The notes under the pieces were generated by a model. The model searched no databases. It saw only the letters and a program-made list of their open reading frames with translations, and had not been told where the DNA came from. Shown piece by piece: positions 23,498 through 34,163 of a DNA stretch of 64,000 bases (its first letter is position 1; each line of letters opens with the position of its first letter). Where the stretch lies: assembly GCA_024195265.1 (NCBI GenBank), contig JAJLRJ010000010.1, forward strand, positions 31,939,945 through 32,003,944, read 5' to 3'. The translations under genes were made by a program, and so were the position numbers. This DNA comes from Dendrophyllia cribrosa. Its lineage: Eukaryota > Cnidaria > Anthozoa > Scleractinia > Dendrophylliidae.

Positions 23498-24601
23498 ACG
23501 GTGGAAGATTTTTTTTTTTGTATTTTATTGCTTTTACGTTTTTACACAAAAAATACATTTTGAAACACAGGATACAAATTAGGTAGTTACAAAACACACA
23601 TACATACAATAAAAATAAAAATAAATAAGAAAAGATAGATTTAATTACTTGTATCGTAAACGTAAGAATCTCTCCCACTTTTTGTAATGGCTTAAAAGCT
23701 TCTTTTTTTTTTTTTTTTCAATTTTAAAAATATATTTGAGTTTGGCTATCAGCAATGAAATATTAGGAATAACGGCGTTACACCTACATTGGTAAATAAG
23801 TTGTTTCCCTAATAAAATGACATGATTTATTGACATAATTTCTTTGTTATTGTTCCAATATCCAAACATAATATCTGTTTCACTAAAGTGTCCAATAGAA
23901 GGTTCAAGAATTGTATTGAGCCAATTAATTACTGATAGCCAAAACGAGTCTCTAACATGAGTACAGCGGTACAGTAAATGCTCGAGGGATTCGTCGTTCT
24001 CCTTACAAAAATTGCACAGCGGGGTTTCTACCAGCTTCATTTTGAATAGTATTTTCGATATTTTATTAGTATAAAGTATTCGATTAAGGATTTTATACTG
24101 AAACTCTCTAGTTTTACAATCAATTGTTGTCTTGTAAGGGCGTGTGTATATTTCGTTCCATCTAAAATCAAAGTTTTGGTATAGTTCTTGAAATTTAATT
24201 TGCGCTGTTGGTTTGAGAGCTATAGTGTCAACTTCATCCAAAACGTTTTCTTCGATACTGTTTTATTTGAAGTGCCTGGGTTTAAGGGAGATCCATTTGG
24301 TGGTGTATTTAAAACGTTTTCCATATTGCGACAACGCAACGTACGTTTCCAGTGTGCTGGTAAGGCGTTATACATTCTTCCTAAAAGAAAATAGTCTTAG
24401 GCGCTCAGTGCAGGATAGCGGTTTTTTAGATGGTCCATTTGCATAAATTTCCACTGTTTTGTATTATGTCAACAATATTTATAATTCCAATTTTAACTAG
24501 CTTGTCATTGTAAACCGATTTGCCACCAATACAAATGTGCTGATTGTTCCAAAGTATTTCTGGCTTCTCCAGGCTCTGATATATTCATCACGGTGGAAGA
24601 T
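23498..24601 (-). mobile_element. 5'-truncated LINE (L1/Tx1-like) with 12-bp TSD
   Basis: The insertion (23510-24589) is bounded by the exact direct repeat ACGGTGGAAGAT at 23498-23509 and 24590-24601. On the minus strand a 198-codon frame ends near 23645. It carries a zinc-knuckle-like LCNFCKENDESLEHLLYRC followed by a W, the zf-RVT region at the end of LINE ORF2. Upstream, in a broken frame, is ILWNNQHICIGGKSVYNDKL. The 3' end has AATAAAATAC and a poly(A) tail at 23510-23521. This is a canonical target-primed insertion of about 1.08 kb. Confidence 0.9.
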
Positions 24602-24819
24602 GATAGCAAGGAAATAAATCACTATTATTTAAATTGGGGACACTGATAAATCATTGAAATTAATATCTAAAGTAAACTAAACATTGTTAAGAATCCCAAC
24701 TGGTTGGAGGCTAACCAGTTACCTATTTACATAGTGTGGTTGAAGATTTGAAAAAGAGACTGCGGAAAATGTTCATTGAAATGGTTCAGATGGCCTATGA
24801 AGGTGGCAGATACGTTGAT

Positions 24820-25060
24820 AGCCCGCAAAGCAGGCGTATTTGGGGGGCGTACGAGTGCTGCGTTAAAAAAACCGTAGACTGAGGCGAGTCAAAAAATGCG
24901 ACCAAGGGTGTGGCAGTCAGGATGGAAGGCGAAGGAGGGGCGAGGGGAAAAGGAGGAAAATCCACCCCCTCGCCACCTCTTTCACTCCTCCCAGCCCCCG
25001 ACGTTGTGCAAAACCAAAATGTGCGCGGGCCAAATAATAAATTCAAATTCAGGCTAACAC
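24820..25060. repeat. Purine-rich dispersed repeat, second copy
   Basis: Resembles 12640-12860: AAAAAATGCGACCAAGGGTG, GGCGAAGGAGGGGCGAGGGG, and a matching C-rich block. The 94-codon minus-strand frame is an artefact of this repeat. Confidence 0.45.
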
Positions 25061-25175
25061 GTTGAAGACTCCGTTTCACTTATACTAAGATTGCCAATCT
25101 CAACTTAAAGATGGATGTTTCGTTCCGTTGTATCAGCGCGGTTTTCAATTGTGTGAAGTGAAACTAAAACTAACC

Positions 25176-25607
25176 CCCGGGGGGGGAGGGGGTACTCCCT
25201 ATAATGGGCTGTACGGGGATGCTTGGACGAGTTGAAGTGTATGAAAGGGTAGGGATTTCACGAATTGAAGTATATGAAAAGGTAGGGATTTCACGAGTTG
25301 AAGTATATGAAAAGGTAGGGATTTCACGAAGTATAGGAAAGGGTAGGGAAAACACAAGTTGAAGTATACAAAAGGGTAGTGAAAACTGCCATTTAAGTAT
25401 TATAAAAGCGCCTTTCAAAATATATCAAACAGACGCACGTAAAGGCTATATGAAAGGAGTACCGTTTTCACTGAAAGGTATATGAAAGGGGTACCATTTT
25501 CAATGAAAGGTATATGAAAGGGGTACCTTTTCTGTCAAAAACTGTATATGAAAGGGTAAGGGTTTGGACCTTGGGGTGGAGCATCCCCGTACAAAACTTT
25601 GTTGAGT

Positions 25608-25639
<32 letters not shown>
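25176..25639. mobile_element. G-tract repeat, family A copy 3 (longest)
   Basis: Begins CCCCCGGGGGGGGAGGGGGT, followed by a ladder of GAAGTATATGAAAAGGTAGG units, then AGGTATATGAAAGGGGTACC units, and ends in about 30 C. The translated ladder gives the repetitive YTSTREIPTFS frames on the minus strand, which are not genes. Confidence 0.7.
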
Positions 25640-25850
25640 AGATTACAACAGACGCAGACAATCCAATAAACGAATCTGATAAGAGCTGGAAGCAAACACA
25701 TGTAATCAGCGCCAAGCACACGGTTGGTTTTGGATTGACCTCTGATTGGTTGAGAAGGTGGTCCGTATTGTTTTGCCGAATCACAAAGCGTAGCAATGCA
25801 AAACCACAGTAATCGCGAAATTACCTCCGACAAATGAACTATTTTAATTG
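25640..25850. mobile_element. Mariner-like MITE, partial copy
   Basis: ATTACAACAGACGCAGACAA, the TCTGATTGGTTGAGAAGGTG block and AATCACAAAGCGTAGCAATG match the complete element at 54992-55276. The left end is replaced by the adjoining C-tract element. Confidence 0.6.
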
Positions 25851-26590
25851 TTTCTTCCGCGATCGTGGGACTATGATCTGAGCATGCATATATACCTATG
25901 TTATATACCGCACCGAGATAAACAAGGACTCCAAAGCGACTTTTGGTTGCATTGGAACTTTATTGAAAACCCAAAACAAGACTCAGGACTGATGTTTGAT
26001 GCCGTTTAAGTTTTATTTATTTCCCACTCCAGTAGTTCTTTATGAACTTTAATATCCCTCATTTTGCCCCCTTCGTTTTTGCCATCGCTTCACTTAGTCA
26101 GCCTGTGAAGAAAAATTAAAACGGGAATTAATTAGTTATTAAGCAGTATTTTATGGTGGTAATGTTTATTATGCGGTGAAAGATTTTTCTACCATTTCAG
26201 TCTGTCTTTGGATGACTCATGAACACGAAAATGAAAGCAAAAGAGCATTTCTTTTTACTGCTGCTGTAGTTTATTTTCCTAACAAGGTGATTCTATGTCA
26301 AGTTTTTTTTTATTTGAAGATGAAAACAAAATATGTTTTACTTCAAAATAATTATTCCTTACAAGGTGGTTCAGTTCTTTTGCGTCTGTGGATGAAATCC
26401 TGAAGTGTGACCTTTCAAATGAAAGCTACTTTACTGTAGTGAACGTTTCAGTATGAATGACTGGGATTCTTAAAGTGATATTATTTAGCGTTTGAACATA
26501 GAGGGCAGAGAATAGCTTTGGAAACGTGATATGCAGTTATGATATTTGCACCTGATAAGTAACGGGATGTCAAATATCCGGTTGAGCTTA
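25851..26590. other. No recognised gene
   Basis: AT-rich. The 75-codon plus-strand frame at 26176-26403 has no domain or splice support. Confidence 0.35.
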
Positions 26591-26730
26591 TCAACGGCCG
26601 TTAAAGCACCATGGTACGTCAGATACGTTGTCATCGAAACAGCAGCCATTGTTCTCGCACTCTTGGCGTGATATTCCAAGATAGCCACAGTCTGTACGTT
26701 CTTGTGGATTAATTCCGTGGCATTTGTGAT
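26591..26730 (-). CDS. Trefoil (P-type) domain exon, terminal
   Basis: After an AACAG acceptor in phase 1, the minus strand reads HKCHGINPQERTDCGYLGIS, RQECENNGCCFDDNV, SDVPWCFNGR and stops. The six trefoil cysteines, the GCC(F)D core and PWCF are all present. Trefoil domains are secreted, disulfide-knotted modules found in mucosal peptides and in glycosidase-type proteins. It lies downstream of the larger trefoil exon at 26922-27193, whose AAG-G/GTGATA site could splice to it in the same phase. Alternatively it is the last exon of a separate tandem copy. No signal-peptide exon was found for either. Confidence 0.7.
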
Positions 26731-26921
26731 CTGTTGATGAAATGTATAACTATAAGCACATCAAATTTATTTCCCGTCTTCTTCAAGCAGACTTATAATG
26801 TTAACCATGTTTTACCACCTTGTAAACGTTTTTCTAAATTACATTGTTTGATCAAAATCGTAACTTCAAACTGTGTTGCTTTTATCAGATTCCTATTCTG
26901 AGACTGTTTTAACATCATGTA

Positions 26922-27193
26922 CTAACCGGTTGGAAAAAAGCACCACGCAGTATCAGGATATGTGCTGTCGTGGCAACATCCTCTCTGCACGCATTTTGTC
27001 CCGCCTATCCCAGGCCATCCGCAATCGGTACGGTCAGCGGGTGCAACAACACACTTATCACCCTTGAAGCACCATGGTACGTTAGATACGTCATCATCGA
27101 AACAGCAGCCTTTGTCCTCGCACCCTGCGCGTGATATTCCAGCATAGCCACAGTCTTCGCGGTAATGTGGGTTGATTCCGTAGCATTTGTGAT
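26922..27193 (-). CDS. Exon with two tandem trefoil-type domains
   Basis: The CGTTCAG acceptor (phase 1) is followed by HKCYGINPHYREDCGYAGIS, RAGCEDKGCCFDDDV and NVPWCF, a full trefoil domain. It runs without a break into GDKCVVAPADRTDCGWPGIG, TKCVQRGCCHDSTYP, TAWCFFPTG and a stop. The second module keeps the C..CC..WCF pattern, so the exon encodes two P-type domains and a C-terminus, 89 complete codons plus the stop. The second half and its 3' flank are duplicated at 28198-28335. It is probably secreted, but the upstream signal exon is not seen, so this could be an incomplete or decaying gene. Confidence 0.7.
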
Positions 27194-27302
27194 CTGAACG
27201 AAAAGGTAAATATCATGTATAAATAAAACGGTACGAGTTATTTTAATAATTAAAATAATAATAATGAAAATATGTATAATAACAATAACTAATTTATATA
27301 GC

Positions 27303-27435
27303 CATATACAAGCAAAAACTAACGATAAAAGAGTCCGACGTTTCGGCGACATCTTGGCGCCATTGTCAAGGGAAACTAAATTAAACAAACGGACAAACGT
27401 CGGACTCTTTTATCGTTAGTTTTTGCTTGTATATG
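27303..27435. mobile_element. Short inverted-repeat element
   Basis: ATATACAAGCAAAAACTAAC at the left end is inverted at the right; arms of about 40 bp include GAGTCCGACG. Spacer of about 55 bp. It lies between the two trefoil blocks. Confidence 0.75.
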
Positions 27436-27589
27436 TTTATCTAAATCACTGCTGATTAGAATTTATATAGCGCTATTTTTATTTAGTTCAATAGCGCTTT
27501 ATAATGAAAAATTATAATCAAATAAACTGTTTGAAACTTCTATGACGTATTAAAAAACAATAACTATGCTAACTAATACTAATAACTAA

Positions 27590-27868
27590 TAACTATATGG
27601 TTGATCAAAAAGGAATGTCTCTTTAAATTTGGTTATAAGTTCCAAAGATTTAGTGCAGAAACTGGAAAGATATTTCGTCATAGTGCTTCAGTCTTGCAAG
27701 TGAGACTTGTAGAAGATAACGCGTAGAGGTGCGTGGTTTTCCACCAAGCATATAACGCTTTAGAAGGTTTGCAATGTACTCTGGTGTCAAGTACAGTTTT
27801 GCACGGCCAAGGTTAAACAGCATTTGTTTATTGCCTGAAGCAGAAATAGAATGTTGAATCTTAAACAT
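27590..27868 (-). pseudogene. LINE C-terminal fragment
   Basis: The minus strand reads RAKLYLTPEYIANLLKRYML and then RYLLQVSLARLKHYDEISFQ. After a frameshift it continues with SALNLWNL, matching the Y+..LL..Y.P...LRSS..LL.V and AP.LWN.LP end of LINE reverse transcriptases. Broken and 5'-truncated. Confidence 0.6.
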
Positions 27869-27896
27869 CTTTTTGCGTTCGACGAAGGGGACGCAT

Positions 27897-28003
27897 CCTA
27901 ATTTTCAATGTCTTCTCCTTCTCCTCGCACTCTTCGCGTGATACACCGGCATAGCCAGTCTTCACTTCACGTTCGTAAGGGTTAATTCCGTGGCATATGT
28001 GAT
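27897..28003 (-). pseudogene. Decayed trefoil exon copy
   Basis: After an ACAG acceptor, HICHGINPYEREVKTGYAGV and SREECEE follow the trefoil pattern, but the DCG cysteine and the GCC core are lost. The flanking intron matches that of the exon at 26591-26730, so it is the duplicated counterpart of that exon. Confidence 0.6.
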
Positions 28004-28197
28004 CTGTTGATATGATATATAAATATAAGCAGTTCAAATTTATTTACGCGGTTTCTTCAAGCAGACTTTTAATGTAAACCATGAATTATCACCTTGTAAG
28101 CGTTTTTCTAAATTACATTGTTTGATCAAAATTGTAACATCAAACTGTGTGTTGCTTTTATTAGATTCCTATTCTGAGACTGTTTTAACATTATGTA

Positions 28198-28335
28198 CTA
28201 ACCGGTTGGAAAAAAGCACGACACAGTATTAGGATATGTGCTGTCATGGCAACATTCTCTCCTCAGGCAATTTGTCCTGCCTATCCCAGGCCATCCGCAA
28301 TCGGTACGGTCAGCGGGTGCAACAACACAGTTGTC
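28198..28335 (-). pseudogene. Duplicate of the second trefoil module
   Basis: CVVAPADRTDCGWPGIG is followed by TNCLRRECCHDSTYP, SCFFPTG and a stop. It has lost the W of WCF and the first G of GCC. Its 3' flank matches that of 26922-27193. No first module precedes it, so it is probably non-functional. Confidence 0.6.
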
Positions 28336-28439
28336 TAATATATCGGAAGAGACAATTCGTTATTAAATATATTGTTTATTCGTAATTTAATTTATATATC
28401 TGCTGTAAAAACCCGATTTCAAAATGTTAATTCGTCTTC

Positions 28440-28690
28440 TTGTCTTTCTAAATAAGGTATAAAATTTGACAGGTTCTACTCCAAAACGTAGCGGACACTG
28501 AAATATTAATCAAAGGCTCCTGTGAGCCAACCCGCCTTGTGAAGAAGAAATGCTCTACACATCGCTGGCTCATGTATGAGCGACCCTTTCTTACAATAAA
28601 AGGCTCCTCAGTGAGCCAACTCGTAAACATATCAAAGGCTCCTAAGAGCCAACCCGTGAATAAGAAATGCTAACACGCAACGCAATATTT
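28440..28690. repeat. Three GGCTC...GAGCC mini-hairpins
   Basis: AAAGGCTCCTGTGAGCCAAC near 28512, AAAGGCTCCTCAGTGAGCCA near 28600 and AAAGGCTCCTAAGAGCCAAC near 28634 share the same frame AAAGGCTCCT..GAGCCAAC(C/T)CG. Small local repeat of unknown role. Confidence 0.45.
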
Positions 28691-28840
28691 CGGTAAGCTT
28701 ATGCTTTCACACTGACACGGTTCGATATATTTTTTTAAAAAATTAACCGTAAGGATTTTTGACACGAGTCACGGGCGAACGCAAAAAAAAAAGGAAATCA
28801 CTTTCATAATGTCCAGTTCGAGGAAAAAAAAGAAGGAAGA

Positions 28841-28912
28841 GTCACGCGCGTGAATTGAACCCGGGCCTACCGAGTGCAAATACGGCGCCTTAGCCCACGA
28901 GGCCATCGAGGA
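28841..28912 (-). tRNA. tRNA-like gene, Ala(TGC)-like, probably pseudo
   Basis: The minus strand has an A-box-like TGGCCTCGTGGG, a possible TGC anticodon in TTTGCAC, and the B-box-like GGTTCAATTC. The anticodon stem has two mismatches and the acceptor stem is poor. It is more likely a tRNA pseudogene or the head of a tRNA-derived SINE than a working tRNA. Confidence 0.35.
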
Positions 28913-29583
28913 ACATACGCTCGATTAAGACTAAATTTTGTTATTTAAAGGTAGATACGCATCAAAACGCGTGTCTTGATTAGAAAATCCTTTTAGATCG
29001 ATTTTATGTCGGTTTTATTGTTATCGCTGGATTCACGCTGTTCTTGTTACGAAACGCATTCGTAACAAAGCATTACGTCACTAAGTTTACAGCTGATGGA
29101 AGGAGTGAGCGAGTGAGCGAGTGCTCATTTGCATATCTGTCTCCGTTACCGATAACCCGTTCACTACGCGTGCGCGTATTCACGTTTTAAAAACGCTCTA
29201 AATAAAAGATTCTACACCAATAGTCCATTTTACAGTTGTGTGCTTGGTGACCGTGCCTTTGAGTGAAAGCGAGGCTGGAGGTGACCTTGCTTTGACACAA
29301 ACCTTTTTGCCTTTCATATGTTAATAACGCTTTTCTCATGCTAACTAGCTAAATTTACATCTGAAAAGCTCCAAGGTCTGTATCATAACAAGGTCAACTG
29401 CAGCCTCCCTTCCACTCAATGGCCAGGACACTAAGAAGACAACTGTGAAATGATCTATTGTGCAGAGGATATGGCTGTTTTCCATTTACCCAAAAAATCC
29501 GGAAATTTCGGTTGGAATGTAAATGAAAGGCTAATTTGGTCTTCCCAAACGGAAAATTTCCGGAGAAAATGGGATTTCTTGAA
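28913..29583. other. No recognised gene
   Basis: The 95-codon minus-strand frame at 29394-29681 lies in the 3' region of the discoidin-TSP1 gene and has no domain. A GAGCGAGTGAGCGAGTG repeat is at about 29107. Confidence 0.35.
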
Positions 29584-30446
29584 AGGTAGTTCAAAATAAC
29601 AAATAAATAACAAGAGTTTAAAGTGGCGTTTATTTGCCTTTCAGAGTGGAACAAAGACAGTTTTGATTGGGAGGAGCTCACTGAGCTTTATAATTATAAC
29701 CCATGTTGCGCAATAAAGCTTGGCTAAATGACATCAATCAAACCTGGACAACTCTGGTTGCCGCATAATTTATTTTCCACTCTTTCTTTTTCATCACATG
29801 GTCGACCACGATTCTGAGGTTTGGGTGAGTCGCATTTCCGCTCACGTGATCGTTTTCCAACTCCACAAGTCACGCTGCATTCTGACCAATCGCTCCACTC
29901 GCCCCAGCCTCCATCGACCGAAAGGAAGTAAATGAACAGTCATGACATTTTTGACTCCTTCAAAATTCAACTTAACGCGTACATCTGGGAGCGATTTATT
30001 AAAACAATCTAAACAAGAATCGTTTTTTCACTTACCTGCCAGTGCTGAGCACCCATATAGCTCCAATCTGAGACACGAGACATTCTTTAAAGAAGAGTCT
30101 TGATCCACACCATTCCAGGCCTTGGGGTAGATTCGAATCTTGCGTGTTATGACTGGTGGCTGTAGAATATTCTTCTTTAACCTGCGGCTTGCTATATTCC
30201 CTTGAAGATTCTGCATAAAGAAGCAATCATTTACTAACGAAAGCTTCACTTTACATGTAAAAGATAAAGTTTATTGTGCATAGTACGGCCGCCTTTTTTA
30301 GGGAGTCCCATTTACTCGCTTTTCGTTAAAAATAAAATGTCCAGTCAATTCAAAGTCCAGTCGGACGACGGTGCCGGTGTCAAGCTCTGGTTCTTGAAGT
30401 CCATGACTACGTTCATTACTCATTCTATAGGAATTGCCCAGTAACC
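29584..30446. repeat. 863-bp segment duplicated at 36407-37269
   Basis: From AGGTAGTTCAAAATAAC to GCCCAGTAACC the two segments have identical length and about ten substitutions by eye, offset exactly 6823 bp in direct orientation. It contains exons 3 and 4 and the polyadenylation signal of the gene at 29724-32320. Confidence 0.9.
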
Positions 30447-32320
30447 CTCCCCCCCCCCCCCCCCCCTCCTCCCCCCCTGGCTGGGATGCTAGTCTTGATA
30501 GGGTTATGGCCCGGCCCTGCTCGGTGCTGTTTCCTGGTTGGGATGCTGCTCCATAACAGGGTTATAAACCGACATTACTCCGTACCCTCCCCTGGTTGGG
30601 AAACTAGTCCATCACAGGGTTATAGCCCAACATTACTCAGTACCCTCACCTTGTTGGGATGCTACAATTACAGACAAAAGTAGTTGGGAAGGTTGTGAAA
30701 ACGAATAGCATCAGTGGGGAATTACATCAATGTTCTCCTTATATAAAATAGAAATAATTAGTTAAATTTCTGAGTCCCCCTCCCCCCCCCCCCCCCCCCC
30801 CCCCCCCCCATCCAATGTTGGGATCTCAGCGAACAATTACGCACTAAACATGTCCCGTTATACACAACATCGTAACAGGGGGAGGGGAGAGAAAGAGAAT
30901 GATAGTGAAAACTACTAATCTTCCCAACACTTTTGTTTATGATTGTAGTCTACCACAGGGTAGGTAATAAGCCAATATTACTTTACATCTGGGTGGAGAA
31001 GATAATGTAGGTTGGGTGTTGTGTGAAGAAAGAATATGAAAAAAAAAGGGACTTGAGCACCCAACAAAATATCACCATGATCAAAATATACCTGGCTGCC
31101 ATCTGCCTTGTCATAGGTCAACCATTTTCCTTCCTTTAGGTACTTGATTTGAAATTGCGTTACCCATCTCAATTCCCGATGGCTTCCTTGGATTGTAATC
31201 GCTGTTATTGATTTTTCCTCATCCAATACGATCTGTATAAATGGCGACTGATCTTTTTTAGCTGAGCACCAGGCTCCCACCCCGTCCAGTCGTGCAAAGG
31301 CAGGGGTACTTCTATTATTTAGGCTGGATGATGCCGTAATGTTCTTATCTGGGATTGTTTTTATTCCAAGTTCGGATTTGCAGTCACCTGTCAAAGTAAA
31401 ATCATTTTGTCTTTTAGTGACTTGTGGCTAAGGGAGTTCTCTGGTGGCGAGAGTGAGTAACAAACCCTGTTTTCTCCACCCAGTGATAGTAATCATTTTG
31501 TTTTTCCAATCATCTAATAACACAAATAATGCTCAGTCTTTACTGATTTAAAAGGACATAAATGGGTCGAGCAGTGCATCCCTCCTTTCTTGTAGGATTC
31601 TCTCGTGGCTGCATGACAAACATATCCCGAGCATACATGACAATCCATTTTAATTGGTTCATTACATTGAAAAGTAAGTGTCTAATTTCCATTTATTTAT
31701 AGATTTTTTCCAAATTGCAAGAGCAGGGTGATAAGTGGATGGGAATTTTCCCGTTTCGTTGTCTTGTATGACAATGGACATTTAGAATCGCCGGGCAGCA
31801 AAATCACCGCTAATAAGGCCGGTCAGGCTTAAAGAACGCGAGAACGTGCTTGAATCACCCTGACTTCTTGCAACTTCCTGTTTTGGAGGCTTTATAGCTT
31901 AGCAAAACTCAAGGGGTATAACTATGATTTTCTTTTCATATGCATCACAGCTTTTTGTTGCTTTATTCAGTAACACATACGATTTAAACGATTAATCTAA
32001 TTTAACCCATCTAACTTAGGAAATGAAGCCCTCATACACTTATCTAAATGCTATAAGGCAACACTCGCATGTAAATTAATCGAAGACCATTGATGCTGAG
32101 CGTTAGCTACGAATAAACTGTGTAATTTGCAGGATGTTAAACCGACATTTAATCGAAAGAAGAAAGCATTGTTCTCTCTTCGCCGACGAAAATTTACCAT
32201 ATACTACAACCTTAAGTTTGTAAACATGATTAGAACACGAAAAAAAAAGCGAAACTTACCTTCAGCTCTACTGCTGAGTGATGAAATCCCTAGAAACCAC
32301 ATAAAAAGTGTACCCTTCAT
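29724..32320 (-). CDS. Secreted discoidin (F5/8C) + TSP1 protein
   Basis: Four exons give exactly 239 codons with consistent phases: 32260-32320, 31092-31387, 30036-30210, 29724-29908. Exon 1 encodes a start Met and signal peptide (MKGTLFMWFLGISSLSS). Exons 2-3 encode an F5/8-type-C domain, from CKSELGIKT through FARLDGVGAWC and IQIVLDEEKSITAITIQG to NILQPPVITRKIRIYPKAW and CLRLELYGC. Exon 4 is a TSP1 repeat, WGEWSDWSECSVTCGVGKRS, with RGRPCDE and LCGNQSC, then a stop. The exon 4 acceptor is ATGGAG/GC, required by phase. A minus-strand AATAAA lies at 29629-29634. The family suggests a small extracellular matrix or adhesion protein. The partial copy at 36407-37269 lacks exons 1-2. Confidence 0.85.
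30447..30810. repeat. 58-bp minisatellite and poly-C tracts (intron 2)
   Basis: A C tract at 30447-30470 is followed by about three copies of a ~58-bp unit starting GG(C/T)TGGGATGCT and containing CAGGGTTATA (30478-30655). A second C tract is at 30780-30809. All lie inside intron 2 of the discoidin-TSP1 gene. Confidence 0.7.
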
Positions 32321-33500
32321 TTGGCAGCTTGTTTTGTGTGTATTGAGACTACTCTTTTGTGGCAAATAGAAAATATCCAGGTACCCGAGGTTCTTCAATG
32401 AGGTTCGGCTTAAATGGAGATAAACCGACGTCACAGGGCCTGTTCAAACGTATCTAAAATTGCTAATGATAACATTGGCTTTATATAGTTTGTGGGGTCA
32501 TCAGATCGTGTCTTCCGCTATAGCGTTACACGTCTTTTGAGCTGTCTCTTTTTACCTGTTTATCAATATTGAAAGTGCTTTTGAAGCACCCTGGCTTCTT
32601 GCAACTTCCTGTTTTGAGGGCTTCAGCACAGCTTTGTAGTTCAGCTCAACTTAGGGGGTATAACTATGATTTTCCTTTTCATATACATTACAGTTTTTTG
32701 TGGCTCTCTTCAGTAGCACTTTAGATTTTAACGATTAATCTTAATGCGGGACTTATGCCCCATTCACACCAACAGTTAAACATGTTTAAATGTTGTTTAG
32801 TTTAACTACGTTTTAGCCTCTATCTTGAACGTTTTGAAATGTATATGACTCAAACTACCTGGAATGGTAATAAAGTCAATAAAGTTTCTTTTAGTAAAGA
32901 TTTCACTCCAAATATTACGGGAGGTTAGGAGGTATTTTTCTAAACCTGTTTTAAACTAAACAACATTTAAACATGTTTAAGCGTTGGTGTGAATGGGGCA
33001 TAAACCTAAACGCCATTTTTCCGCCACTTGACATGGCTTTAATGGAAATATCTCGTTCACGTTTCAAGCAATCCAAAACCTCTATACTCATCCCATGAAT
33101 CTATGTTGCGGAGTGTTTTGTAAATTTTTGGGTGATTTTTGGGTATGTTTGGGAGGAAATAGTTCTCTCAAAGGATTGGTAAAATTTAGAGAAATAAGAA
33201 ATATTGAAGATTTAGTGGAGTTTTAAAATTAGAATTTGTAGTTAATAATTAATAGGCGGACACCAAGTTAGTCCATCAGCAACCTGGGGTACTCTTGCGT
33301 GGGTATCAACTGTCTGTTGGTGTTCCAAAAATCATTTTCTTTCTCCTATCCCTTCTTTAAACCTCCTAAAATTTCATTCAAATTTAGGTTGAGTCCCGCC
33401 TTAGTCTAACCCATCTAACCTAGGGAATGAAGCCCTTATACACTTATCTAAATGCTATAAGGAAACACTCGCATGTACGATTAATCGAAGACCACCAGTT
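31850..33500. repeat. Direct duplication around the first exon, with insertion
   Basis: CTTCTTGCAACTTCCTGTTT, AGGGGTATAACTATGATTTT and CACTTATCTAAATGCTATAAGG occur in order at 31860-32095 and again at about 32588-32740 plus 33402-33500. The first copy is in intron 1 and the second lies 5' of exon 1. The second is interrupted by about 660 bp (32741-33400). Confidence 0.75.
32741..33400. mobile_element. ~660-bp insertion with GCGGGACT ends
   Basis: GCGGGACT at the left is inverted as AGTCCCGC at the right, and the uninterrupted duplicate at 31860-32095 supplies the empty site. TTA(A/G) at the borders may be the target duplication. Within it, 32753-33003 is a second element with TIRs TTATGCCCCATTCACACCAA of about 47 bp including AAACATGTTTAAATGTTG. 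Confidence 0.65.
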
Positions 33501-34163
33501 GTTATATAAGGCTGAAATTAACCTGGTTATGGATTTCCATTGGATTTCCCTTGGATTTCCGCAAATTTAATGAGCACCCAGGACTGACGTCACAATTTAG
33601 ACTTCCTGCATATAAATTTGGATTTTCCGCGTACTTTTCAAACAATGATACAATAGTCTTGCCTTGACGTGCCCGCTTTATATAATAACAAGCTTGAACC
33701 GATCATTGTTCCGTTTGAGGAGAAGGGCAGCTGTAGGAAACAAGAAAAATAACAGCAATCTGAATTGAATTATTACTATTACAGTATGTCAACTCTCTAA
33801 GCATGTTGCGCCACCAGCTTTATTACAGTTATTAGGCTCTCTGTCAAACTGCGGTTCACATTTTATCGAATGGCCCTTTCCATATTTCACCCTTGCCTCT
33901 TAGGGACTGTGCAATAATTATCAGGAGGGGGGGTTGAAAAATGAACTTCAAGTAGGAAAATATTAGGTAATCCCCCCCCCCCCCCTCTAAAGGAGTGAAT
34001 TTACTTATTGCCCCCCCCCCCCCTCTGATCAGTCAGAAACTTTGTATGAACCCCCCCCCCTTCACACACCTTTTATATACAAATACCCAGCATTTTCTTA
34101 ATATACACCCACCTGTTATTGCTACGAGGTAATGTTTGTTCCAGACGTGGATTTACAGCAATA
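33500..34163. other. No recognised gene; C-tract repeat
   Basis: 33930-34065 holds several C runs separated by short unique words and a G run (ATCAGGAGGGGGGG), a coral-style dispersed repeat. 34131-34205 contains an inverted ATGTTTGTTCCAGA. No gene. Confidence 0.4.

Noticed and set aside
25468..25833. Overlapping Gly-rich ORFs
   Set aside because: They are a translated homopolymer C tract and repeat ladder of the G-tract element.
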